Assembly (NCBI GenBank): GCA_002479655.1
Contig: DLOQ01000011.1
Coordinates: 1-9,259 of the forward strand
From: Lachnospiraceae bacterium UBA7480
GTDB lineage: Bacteria > Bacillota > Clostridia > Lachnospirales > Lachnospiraceae
Length of the DNA stretch: 9,259 nt
Direction of reading: 5' to 3'
This document shows, piece by piece, positions 1 to 5,181 of this stretch. The position numbers were made by a program, and so were the translations under genes. Position 1 is the stretch's first letter. The number at the start of each line of letters is the position of its first letter. Below the pieces are notes generated by a model. It was not told the origin of the DNA. It saw only the letters and a program-made list of their open reading frames with translations, and searched no databases.

Positions 1-90
1 AGAAGTCAGCAGAGGTCATAGTAGCCAGATTGAACAAGTTCAAATAAGGTGAAGGACCGAATCAGTAGGAGTTCCGAGTATGACCGAGAA

Positions 91-96
91 AGGAGG
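91..96 (+). promoter_or_regulatory. Ribosome binding site of the intron maturase
   Basis: AGGAGG matches the anti-Shine-Dalgarno perfectly, with 11 nt to the ATG at 108. It lies inside intron domain IV, so translation of the maturase and folding of the intron RNA share this stretch. Confidence 0.7.
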
Positions 97-107
97 AATG
101 ACCGGAA

Positions 108-1502
108 ATGACAGAAAACATTGAGGACAATGGCTATCCGCAGAGAGATAGTGCGGAACACAAAGGGTATGCGGAAGCGTCAAGGTCATTCAATCGGATA
201 TGGAAAGAAAGGGACAGCGCACAGCCGAAACTCTTAGAGGCGATACTGAATAAGGATAACCTGAACAGAGCGTACAAGAGAGTGAAGGCAAATAAGGGGG
301 CGGCAGGAATCGACGGCATGACAGTCGAAGAAGCACTGCCGTACCTAAAGGAACATGGGAAGGAGCTGACCGAGCGGATAAGCAGGGGAAAATATACCCC
401 ATCACCTGTAAGGCGAGTAGAAATCCCAAAACCAGACGGCGGTGTGCGAGGACTTGGCATACCGACAGTGATAGACCGTACAATCCAGCAGGCGATAGCA
501 CAACAGCTAATGCCAATCTATGAACCGCTGTTTGCGGAGGGAAGCTACGGTTACCGTCCGAACAGAAGCGCAAAAGACGCAATACTCAAAGTGAAAGAGT
601 ATGCGGAACAGGGGTACACATTTGCAGTGGCACTGGACTTGTCGAAATATTTTGACACACTCAACCATGAAATCCTCATCAAATTTCTGCGAAAAGAAGT
701 AAAGGACGAGAGGGTTGTGCAGATGATAAAGCGTTATCTGAAAAGCGGGGTAATGGAGAACGGTGTAGTCATGGAAACAGAGGAGGGTTCACCACAGGGC
801 GGAAATTTATCGCCATTACTGGCAAATATCTACCTCAATGAGTTTGACCAGGAGTTTAAGAAAAGGGGAGTACCGTGTATCCGATATGCGGACGACATTG
901 TTTTACTGGCAAAGAGTAAACGAGCCTCGGAAAGACTTTTGGAAAGCAGTACGAAATATCTCGAAGGGAAACTGAAACTAACGGTAAACAGAGAGAAAAG
1001 CCGGACTGTGAGCGTGTTTGCAATCCGAAATTTTAAATTTCTTGGCTTTGGGTTGGGAAGGAACGGAAGCGGCGTATATGTCAGGGTTCACCCAAAGTCA
1101 TGGAAAAGGTTCAAGTCAAATCTGAAAATTCTTTCTTCCCGAAGGAAAGTACAGAGTATTAAGCCGAGTCTTGAGAAAATCAAGGTATATGCGAGAGGAT
1201 GGCTGAACTATTATGGAATAGCGAGCATGAAAAATAACCTGGACGACATCAACGGATGGCTCTATCACAGAATACGTATGTGTATATGGAAACAGTGGAA
1301 GAAACCGAAAACGAAGCTGCGGAATCTAATAAAGATGGGAGTGCCAAAGGAGTTGGCATGGAAAGCGGCAATGAGCAGACGGGGGTATTGGTTCACAACA
1401 CATACGGTTGCCATAAATATGGCAATGACAAAAGAAAGACTGATAAACAGTGGCTTTTATGATTTAGCCAATGCTTACCAGTCAGCGCGTGTCAACTATT
1501 GA
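108..1502 (+). CDS. ltrA: Group II intron reverse transcriptase/maturase
   Basis: This 464-aa protein binds its own intron RNA, helps it splice, and reverse-transcribes it into DNA during retrohoming. The RT fingers/palm blocks are complete: NKGAAGIDGM (62-71), IPKPDGGVRGLGIPT (106-120), the catalytic Asp in VALDLSKYFD (D177), SPQGGNLSPLLANIYL (228-243), the YADD box (260-263) and FLGFG (311-315). The thumb/maturase X region follows, with GWLNYYGIA (364-372) and MCIWKQWK (391-398). The protein ends soon after and there is no C-terminal zinc/HNH endonuclease, so mobility would rely on nicked or single-stranded targets such as replication forks. An AGGAGG at 91-96 lies 11 nt before the ATG at 108; another ATG at 98 is out of frame. 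No stop or frameshift is seen, so the enzyme is probably active. The stop codon practically abuts domain V. Confidence 0.95.
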   Translation: MTENIEDNGYPQRDSAEHKGYAEASRSFNRIWKERDSAQPKLLEAILNKDNLNRAYKRVKANKGAAGIDGMTVEEALPYLKEHGKELTERISRGKYTPSPVRRVEIPKPDGGVRGLGIPTVIDRTIQQAIAQQLMPIYEPLFAEGSYGYRPNRSAKDAILKVKEYAEQGYTFAVALDLSKYFDTLNHEILIKFLRKEVKDERVVQMIKRYLKSGVMENGVVMETEEGSPQGGNLSPLLANIYLNEFDQEFKKRGVPCIRYADDIVLLAKSKRASERLLESSTKYLEGKLKLTVNREKSRTVSVFAIRNFKFLGFGLGRNGSGVYVRVHPKSWKRFKSNLKILSSRRKVQSIKPSLEKIKVYARGWLNYYGIASMKNNLDDINGWLYHRIRMCIWKQWKKPKTKLRNLIKMGVPKELAWKAAMSRRGYWFTTHTVAINMAMTKERLINSGFYDLANAYQSARVNY

Positions 1503-1503
1503 A

Positions 1504-1577
1504 AGCGCCGTGTACCGAACGGTACGCACGGTGCTGTGAGAGGACGGCGGTTAGTCACCGCCTCCTACTCGATTTAT
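1504..1577 (+). ncRNA. Group II intron domains V and VI (catalytic core and branch-point hairpin)
   Basis: Domain V is 1504-1535. The AGC triad at 1504-1506 starts a lower stem, 1504-1512 pairing with 1527-1535. A two-base CG bulge lies at 1525-1526, and the upper stem UACC/GGUA is closed by a GAAC loop. This is the standard catalytic hairpin. Domain VI is about 1538-1570: GAG (1538-1540) pairs with CUC (1568-1570), AGG (1541-1543) with CCU (1564-1566), and GGCGG (1546-1550) with CCGCC (1558-1562). The unpaired A1567 between the first two stems is the expected branch-point adenosine. The fold was done by eye, but every helix is Watson-Crick apart from one G-U in domain V. The precise 3' splice site between 1573 and 1577 is not settled. 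Confidence 0.88.
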
Positions 1578-1599
1578 ATCAATACATTGAACCGCAATC

Positions 1600-1851
1600 C
1601 TATGTCCTTTGGCAAATGTGCATATTGTGTTCTACTGTCCCCATCGGAGCAAGATTATCCGGTGTCGTATATGTTGCATGAATGTTTCTGTCTTTTATTT
1701 GCATTCTAAGTAAATCAGCACTGGACATTCCAATATAGCTTACAATTGCTGATTTTATATTTGCTCCATCTTCCCAGTCGATGTCAGTAAGTCCCACCCA
1801 TTGATCAGGATATTTTTTTTCTATTTGCTCCCATGTTAATCGTTGTCCCAT
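1600..1851 (-). CDS. Small protein of unknown function, 83 aa
   Basis: I do not recognise a named domain, although short proteins with this kind of opening (QRLTWEQIEKKYPDQWVGL) seem familiar from Lachnospiraceae. The sequence reads as a small soluble alpha/beta fold, with no membrane segment or signal peptide, a WVGLTDIDWEDG strand-turn in the middle and a YTTPDNL motif near the C-terminus. The start is placed at the ATG at 1851: a GGAGG (about 1859-1863) sits 8 nt upstream of it. An ATG five codons earlier (1866) overlaps that ribosome site and is unlikely to be used. A 56-bp element with an extended -10 (TGTTAAAAT, 1901-1909) lies directly upstream and would give a 5' UTR of roughly 43 nt. 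The gene ends about 23 bp from the intron, whose transcript would run convergently into it; the reading frame does not appear to be cut by the insertion. Confidence 0.72.
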   Translation of the reverse strand: MGQRLTWEQIEKKYPDQWVGLTDIDWEDGANIKSAIVSYIGMSSADLLRMQIKDRNIHATYTTPDNLAPMGTVEHNMHICQRT

Positions 1852-1865
1852 AAAGTATGCCTCCA

Positions 1866-1921
1866 TGACAAAATAAAAGAGATGACTCTATCTACTGTAT
1901 ATTTTAACATATAACAAAGAA
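1866..1921 (-). repeat. 56-bp direct repeat, copy A (upstream of the 83-aa gene)
   Basis: This copy matches 3047-3102 at 51 of 56 positions by manual alignment, in the same orientation and about 1.18 kb apart. Read on the - strand it contains TGTTAAAAT (1909-1901), a good extended -10, then arms AGAG/CTCT separated by four bases (1879-1890), then a T-rich run. The ribosome site of the 83-aa gene starts right after it. It is probably a duplicated promoter/leader module rather than a mobile-element end, because no inverted partner or target duplication is visible. Confidence 0.75.
1901..1909 (-). promoter_or_regulatory. Putative extended -10 promoter for the 83-aa gene
   Basis: The - strand reads TG-T-TAAAAT, an extended -10 differing from TATAAT at one base. 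No convincing -35 is present 17 bp upstream (CATTCA), which extended -10 promoters can tolerate. A start near 1894 would give a UTR of about 43 nt. Conservation in the second copy (3082-3090) supports function. This is a manual call. Confidence 0.45.
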
Positions 1922-1955
1922 TTTGAATGTTAATTCATAGATTATCTGAATGTCT

Positions 1956-2693
1956 TTATCGATATCCATAAACTATATAAGCTTCTTCATATTGCAAATA
2001 TTCATAATGCAAATTAGCCGCATTCATTTTCTCCAGGAGCAAAGAAGTATAGTCGTAATAGGTATACTTAGGTTCAATGAGACGCCCTTGATACTCATAA
2101 TCACAAACAATCGGCTTGATCTTTAACCACTTGATATATTTATACATGCTTTTATGTAAATATTCATCCCCTCTGATAGACCAGTAATAGACCGGATCTT
2201 CCATATCAGAAATATACTTATACATGATAGAAATTTCCTTGCCCGTCTCTTCTTCCATCGTGCGAATGATATCGAAAGTTTTATCCCACTTCGTATTGTT
2301 CATATATCCGGTCAAACCTTTTTCCTGCACATACTTTAAATGGAGCTCACGGGGCGTAAACTTATTATCATACCGACCATTATTGATATCATTAATTAAC
2401 CTTTGGATATAAATTGTCAGATCATTATTATATTTTCCAACATGAAAAGTGTGGGAAATCTGCTCATTATTACGCATGGCATAATAGTATCCACGCCATA
2501 AGGGCTGGTAAAAAATAAAATGTACACCACTTTTCCACTTAACATCCATAGCAACAACACCGGTATCTTCTTTATTACTAGCAGGAACAAATTGCTGGAC
2601 TTCTCCATCTAAAAAATCTAATTGATTTATAAGAAATTCTCTGATTTGCAAAGCATACTCGTTAACTCTATTTTCCAACCCCCAATACCTCAC
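1956..2693 (-). CDS. Hypothetical protein with a DUF6678-like C-terminal part, 245 aa
   Basis: Function is unknown. The protein reads as two parts. Residues 1-125 are rich in aromatic strands (VKWKSGVHFIFYQPLWRGYYY, 51-71). A C-terminal part from about 131 opens with NNTKWDK (132-138) and continues to EYLHKSMYKYIKWLKIKP (177-194). From memory this second part resembles DUF6678, which starts with an NNTKW motif and ends with a WFYHFREGGY-IEW-like strand; the match is by eye and unconfirmed. No signal peptide or membrane helix is seen. The longest frame starts at GTG 2693 without a clear ribosome site. A TTG at 2678, preceded by GTGAGG, is an alternative start removing five residues. It lies 27 bp downstream of the 85-aa gene on the same strand, so the two are probably co-transcribed. 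Small soluble proteins of this sort often occur as immunity-like genes in accessory arrays, but no toxin is visible here. Confidence 0.75.
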   Translation of the reverse strand: MRYWGLENRVNEYALQIREFLINQLDFLDGEVQQFVPASNKEDTGVVAMDVKWKSGVHFIFYQPLWRGYYYAMRNNEQISHTFHVGKYNNDLTIYIQRLINDINNGRYDNKFTPRELHLKYVQEKGLTGYMNNTKWDKTFDIIRTMEEETGKEISIMYKYISDMEDPVYYWSIRGDEYLHKSMYKYIKWLKIKPIVCDYEYQGRLIEPKYTYYDYTSLLLEKMNAANLHYEYLQYEEAYIVYGYR

Positions 2694-2720
2694 TTATTTT
2701 ATTCAATCACAGCGCTATCT

Positions 2721-2978
2721 TCAATAATTCATTTCGCTATCTTCCTGTGCCAAAATCCAATGGAATCTACTTATCATTTGTCTGCATAAAAGCAGTCCTC
2801 TTTTGTCTTTGTACAGCGTATCAATTCGGAACACTAAATCATCATAATTACCATTGATTTGAAACGGTAAAGATACTTTCATCGAGTGTCCTCTGTATTC
2901 ACATGATGGGTTAAATTTTAGTTTTTCATCAACTTTATCCCATATTAAATTGTATTCTTGCTGATTATCTATAAGCAT
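2721..2978 (-). CDS. Small hypothetical protein, 85 aa
   Basis: The protein is not recognised. It is a compact soluble sequence with no export signal, an acidic/aromatic N-terminus (DNQQEYNLIWDKVDEKL), a middle of alternating hydrophobic residues that suggests strands (KVSLPFQINGNYDDLVFRIDTLY), and a C-terminal helix-like stretch (CRQMISRFHWILAQ). The ATG at 2978 is preceded by AGAGG about 10 nt upstream, which is acceptable but weak. The second copy of the 56-bp element lies upstream at 3047-3102, so the putative transcript has a leader of about 97 nt. The 245-aa gene follows 27 bp later, suggesting a two-gene unit. It could be a fragment of a larger immunity-like protein, but no flanking remnant frame was found. 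Confidence 0.55.
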   Translation of the reverse strand: MLIDNQQEYNLIWDKVDEKLKFNPSCEYRGHSMKVSLPFQINGNYDDLVFRIDTLYKDKRGLLLCRQMISRFHWILAQEDSEMNY

Positions 2979-3046
2979 ATTCAGTAAACCTCTAAAAACC
3001 TGCCATTTGCCTTGCTGCTAAAGCCGGCAAATTTTACATTCCACCG

Positions 3047-3102
3047 TGACAAAATAAAAGAGACGACTCTATCTGCAATAAATTTTAACATATAACAAAG
3101 AA
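3047..3102 (-). repeat. 56-bp direct repeat, copy B (upstream of the 85-aa gene)
   Basis: This is the partner of 1866-1921, with five mismatches. It keeps the TGTTAAAAT core and the AGAG/CTCT arms (3060-3071). What follows differs: where copy A leads into a ribosome site and a start codon, this copy leads into CGGTGGAATGTAA, a Shine-Dalgarno-like GGTGG followed by ATG and an immediate stop. The real gene starts about 70 bp further on. This suggests that a gene once attached to this copy decayed or was replaced. Confidence 0.72.
3082..3090 (-). promoter_or_regulatory. Putative extended -10 promoter for the 85-aa and 245-aa genes
   Basis: The - strand carries TGTTAAAAT inside repeat copy B. 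The hexamer 17 bp upstream is TAGATA (3105-3110), matching TTGACA at four of six positions. This makes it a somewhat better promoter than the one in copy A. Confidence 0.45.
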
Positions 3103-3141
3103 CATATCTATTGATAAATCAGGAAAAATAATCGTTTCAGT

Positions 3142-3558
3142 TCATGTTTTTCCATCCAGAATATTAAGCATCTCACGTGCTGTCACAATAAAAGGTTGTA
3201 CAGGAAAATGTTTTAAGTTACCTGTTACCAGATATGCCCCATCTTCTTTCTTCATCATAACAACCTCATAGAACGGAAGATCTTTCATATCAGGCAAAAT
3301 CACTCCTGTGGCGGAAGGATCAATCATAACGCCATATTTTTCTACTGCCAACAGAATATAGTTTACCATGTTCTGTTCAAATTTGAACTTCTTTCGACCA
3401 AGTGCCTCTCGATATTCACACATGATTTCATTGCTATAAACTGGTACGATTTCACCACTGATTAATCTGCCTACAAGCTGCACAGTAGCGGCATCGGCAT
3501 GATTGGAGAGCAACGCAGAGACAAGTACATTTGTGTCAATGACTGCGTAACATATCAT
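3142..3558 (-). CDS. PIN-domain toxin of a type II toxin-antitoxin pair (COG1569-like)
   Basis: This 138-aa protein has the layout of the PIN-family 'putative toxin component' group, metal-dependent ribonucleases thought to cut RNA and stop translation when free of antitoxin. Visible signs are the N-terminal strand with the first acidic residue, VIDTNVLVSALL (D8), a second acid in the central helix (E48, with E44 nearby), PDMKDLPFYEVV (D90/D93), and EDGAYLVTGNLKHFP (105-119), which supplies D106 and the T-G-N motif typical of this family. The acidic set looks complete, so the nuclease is probably active. The ATG at 3558 overlaps the antitoxin stop as ATGA, so translation is likely coupled. 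Assignment to the PIN fold is firm; the RNA target is unknown. Confidence 0.9.
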   Translation of the reverse strand: MICYAVIDTNVLVSALLSNHADAATVQLVGRLISGEIVPVYSNEIMCEYREALGRKKFKFEQNMVNYILLAVEKYGVMIDPSATGVILPDMKDLPFYEVVMMKKEDGAYLVTGNLKHFPVQPFIVTAREMLNILDGKT

Positions 3559-3860
3559 TCTACATCCTCTTCGCCGTACCTTGCCTTACGAATTTCCTCA
3601 TTTATTTCCTCGAGTGACATTCCTTGAGGAAAATTCTTTACCGACTGCTCCCTAATGGACATAAATGCCTGCATAGCTTTTTCTCGCGTAATCTCAGGTT
3701 CCGGAGATACGATCTCAAATGGGATTTTACGCTCGCGCACCACTGCCCTTGCAAAGACATTGATTGCAGTAGATGCAGTCATTCCAAAATCTGAGCACAA
3801 ATCGTCAAACTGTCTTTTCAATTTTTCATCCATACGTACACTAAATGTTGCTTGTGACAT
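3555..3860 (-). CDS. RelB/DinJ-family antitoxin
   Basis: This 101-aa protein pairs with the downstream PIN toxin. The N-terminal segment (ATFSVRMDEKLKRQFDDLCSDFGMTASTAINVFARAVVRERKIPFEI) is a classic RelB/DinJ ribbon-helix-helix DNA-binding module: one strand, a helix, a GMT-STA turn, then a second helix. The C-terminal part (about residues 55-101, ending GEEDVE) is charged and probably the toxin-wrapping, protease-sensitive tail. The ATG at 3860 is chosen because AAGGAGGG lies just upstream; the open frame extends 21 codons further but runs across the promoter -10. RelB/DinJ proteins are best known with RelE/YafQ-type toxins, but pairing with PIN toxins also occurs. The complex normally represses its own promoter, which fits the palindrome at 3921-3933. 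Confidence 0.9.
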   Translation of the reverse strand: MSQATFSVRMDEKLKRQFDDLCSDFGMTASTAINVFARAVVRERKIPFEIVSPEPEITREKAMQAFMSIREQSVKNFPQGMSLEEINEEIRKARYGEEDVE

Positions 3861-3884
3861 AGTTTTTCCCTCCTTATCAACCAT

Positions 3885-3913
3885 ATTATACTCGTATTGG
3901 TTCAAAATATCAA
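3885..3913 (-). promoter_or_regulatory. Promoter of the toxin-antitoxin operon
   Basis: On the - strand TTGATA (3913-3908) and TATAAT (3890-3885) are separated by exactly 17 bp, a near-perfect sigma-A promoter. Transcription would start near 3878, close to the AAGGAGGG that serves the ATG at 3860. Confidence 0.8.
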
Positions 3914-3920
3914 CAGTTTG

Positions 3921-3933
3921 CACTCAATGAGTG
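3921..3933. promoter_or_regulatory. Palindromic candidate operator CACTCAATGAGTG
   Basis: This is a perfect 6+1+6 palindrome ending 7 bp upstream of the TA operon -35. Ribbon-helix-helix antitoxins bind short palindromes next to their promoters, so it is a natural candidate site for the RelB-like protein. Binding is inferred; only the symmetry and position are seen. Confidence 0.5.
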
Positions 3934-3993
3934 TATTTACGTGTCAAAAAATTGTTTTTTGAAATTTCATTTCGACAAGTTTAGCAAAAATGA

Positions 3994-4022
3994 TTGCCTG
4001 AAAGCGCATTTTGTTATATTAT
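3994..4022 (+). promoter_or_regulatory. Promoter for the repeat-protein gene
   Basis: TTGCCT (3994-3999) and TATTAT (4017-4022) are 17 bp apart, giving a start near 4029 and a leader of about 46 nt. It is divergent from the TA promoter, with about 80 bp between the two -35 boxes. The GAGG at 4065-4068 then provides a ribosome site 6 nt before the ATG at 4075. Confidence 0.6.
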
Positions 4023-4074
4023 AAAAATGGAGTATTCCCTTGCATTTTTGATTGCAATTCTGATGAGGTAAAGT

Positions 4075-5148
4075 ATGGGTAAACTGTTTGGCTGGCTGAA
4101 TAGAGGTTATGCTGAGACGATCGAAGCATACAATACTAGAATGAATCGATTGCCGGTACTTCATGCCGGATATGTCTTTTTCGATTGTGTAAATTATGAT
4201 GTCGCTGCCCATGCTTTCTCTGTTTACATCGAGTGGAACGGTGAATTGAACAAAAAGCTGCAGGATGCCATGCCGCAGGGAGGATATGCATTTCGCTGCA
4301 GCGAGGAGCAGGCTGCTTTTTATACCAGGGAGCACAATGGTTCGCCGGTATATGTCAAGCTTCATGCAAAGTGCGGACGGTTGTATATAAAACATATGTA
4401 TTTTAATAGCGCGGACAAGCGGTATGAACTGTTTTATAACGGTTGTGACGTCATTCCGCCGGAGATGGTCTGTTTCCGGGGACGCGGACCGGTAGAAAAG
4501 ATGGATTATTCGTCATTTCTGCCGCCGGAGCCGGATGCTGTTCACGGACAGGGAGAGGCGCGGAAGGGAAGTTACCGCAGGCTGCGGAGCAGTTTTCATG
4601 GAAGTTATCGTGGATTGCGCGGCAGCTACCGCGTAGGCAGTTACCGTGGTTTATTAGGCAGTTACCGAGGACAGGTAGGCAGCTACCGCAGTTTATCCAG
4701 CAGTTATCGTGGGCAAGGAGGCAGCTATCGCAGCTTATTAGGCAGTTATCGCGGGCAAGGAGGCAGCTACCGTAGTTTATTAGGCAGTTACCGAGGACAG
4801 GTAGGCAGCTACCGCAGTTTATTAGGCAGTTACCGTGGAATAGGAGGCAGCTATCGCGGCTTATTTGGCAGTTACCGAGGGCTGGGAGGCAGTTACCGCG
4901 GCTTATTTGGCAGTTACTATGGGCTGGGAGGCAGCTACCGCGGTTTATCAGGCAGTTACCGAGGGATAGGAGGCAGCTACCGCGGCTTATCAGGCAGCGG
5001 TTGGAATCCGGCGGATGGTTATGGAAGACTGCCGGAAGACGATTGGGATCTTGGATATTATGCTGTGAATGAAATGGATAGATATTTTCCGGAAGAGGAT
5101 AATATGGTAGACGGCACGCTTGGTTATGGTTTGGATTTGATTTGGTAA
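4075..5148 (+). CDS. GSYRGxx heptad-repeat protein with novel N-terminal domain, 357 aa
   Basis: Function is unknown and I recognise no named family. It has three parts. Residues 1-160 look folded: an amphipathic N-terminus (GKLFGWLNRGYAETIEAYN), then a strand-rich domain with YVFFDCVNYD, FSVYIEWNGELNKKL, VYVKLHAKCGRLYIKHMYF and YELFYNGCDVIPPEM. Residues 165-309 are about 20 tandem units of G-S-Y-R-(G/S)-x-x; 17 of them (188-306) are uninterrupted seven-residue copies. This tract has no Asp, Glu, Pro, Ala, Thr, Cys, Asn or Trp, and one unit reads GSYY. Residues 310-357 form an acidic tail with 12 Asp/Glu against 2 Arg. There is no signal peptide or membrane helix, so the protein is probably cytoplasmic unless exported by an unknown route. 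The ATG at 4075 has GAGG 6 nt upstream. A glycosyltransferase-like gene follows after 33 bp. It could be a modification substrate, a scaffold or a filament; the sequence does not decide. Confidence 0.9.
   Translation: MGKLFGWLNRGYAETIEAYNTRMNRLPVLHAGYVFFDCVNYDVAAHAFSVYIEWNGELNKKLQDAMPQGGYAFRCSEEQAAFYTREHNGSPVYVKLHAKCGRLYIKHMYFNSADKRYELFYNGCDVIPPEMVCFRGRGPVEKMDYSSFLPPEPDAVHGQGEARKGSYRRLRSSFHGSYRGLRGSYRVGSYRGLLGSYRGQVGSYRSLSSSYRGQGGSYRSLLGSYRGQGGSYRSLLGSYRGQVGSYRSLLGSYRGIGGSYRGLFGSYRGLGGSYRGLFGSYYGLGGSYRGLSGSYRGIGGSYRGLSGSGWNPADGYGRLPEDDWDLGYYAVNEMDRYFPEEDNMVDGTLGYGLDLIW
4567..5001 (+). repeat. Coding tandem repeat: 21-bp heptads organised as 42-bp dimers
   Basis: At DNA level the most regular part is 4657-4992, exactly eight copies of 42 bp. 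Each copy encodes a type a heptad (GSYRG-Q/I/L-G/V) followed by a type b heptad (GSYR-S/G-L-L/F/S). The Ser codon alternates AGT in type a and AGC in type b, with one exception at the type b unit starting 4888, which shows that the 42-bp pair is the duplicating unit. The copy at 4657 and the copy at 4783 are identical over 39 bp. The first units (4567-4635) are irregular, with a four-residue SSFH remnant and a five-residue GSYRV unit. Copy-number change in steps of 21 or 42 bp would keep the frame. Confidence 0.93.
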
Positions 5149-5181
5149 GACGATACTAGACGCTGAAAAGAGACTCGCATT

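Larger units (their letters stand above)
1..1577 (+). mobile_element. Group II intron, 3' part (5' half outside window)
   Basis: A maturase ORF is flanked by intron RNA sequence: 1-107 looks like the domain III / start of domain IV leader that commonly precedes bacterial intron ORFs, and domains V and VI follow the ORF. The 5' end (GUGYG) and the 5' exon lie before base 1. The 3' end is estimated from domain VI: the bulged A at 1567 should sit roughly 7-8 nt before the splice site, and AY-type ends are available at 1573 and 1577, so the boundary is uncertain by a few bases. The maturase lacks an HNH endonuclease domain. From memory it resembles class C intron proteins such as the Eubacterium rectale enzyme, a class that tends to insert just after terminator hairpins; this assignment is tentative. 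The intron points towards, and ends about 23 bp beyond, the stop of the opposite-strand gene at 1600-1851. Confidence 0.9.

Noticed and set aside
134..582. Two open frames on the - strand opposite the maturase
   Set aside because: They are shadows of the RT gene, with no ribosome site and low-complexity Leu/Ser/Pro composition.
1499..1681. 60-codon frame reading through domains V and VI
   Set aside because: It covers structured intron RNA and the exon junction; not a gene.
1933..1951. Hairpin ATTCA...TGAAT after the 245-aa gene
   Set aside because: It is short and AT-only at the base, its inner pairs would leave too small a loop, and there is no T run.
3122..3153. Terminator after the PIN toxin (GGAAAAA ... 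TTTTTCC)
   Set aside because: The stem is only 7 bp, nearly all A-T, with an 18-nt loop, and is not followed by a clean T run; it overlaps the stop codon.
3655..3930. 91-codon frame on the + strand opposite the antitoxin
   Set aside because: It is antisense to a recognisable RelB-like gene and has no start signals.
3942..3947. TTGACA on the - strand as a -35 box
   Set aside because: No -10 lies 16-18 bp downstream; the TTGATA/TATAAT pair is far better.
3967..4395. 142-codon frame on the - strand across the repeat-gene start
   Set aside because: It overlaps the promoter and N-terminal coding region of a well-supported + strand gene and has no family resemblance.
4567..5001. CRISPR-like or non-coding tandem array
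   Set aside because: The units are contiguous, have no unique spacers, and keep one open frame with codon-level variation; this is a coding repeat.
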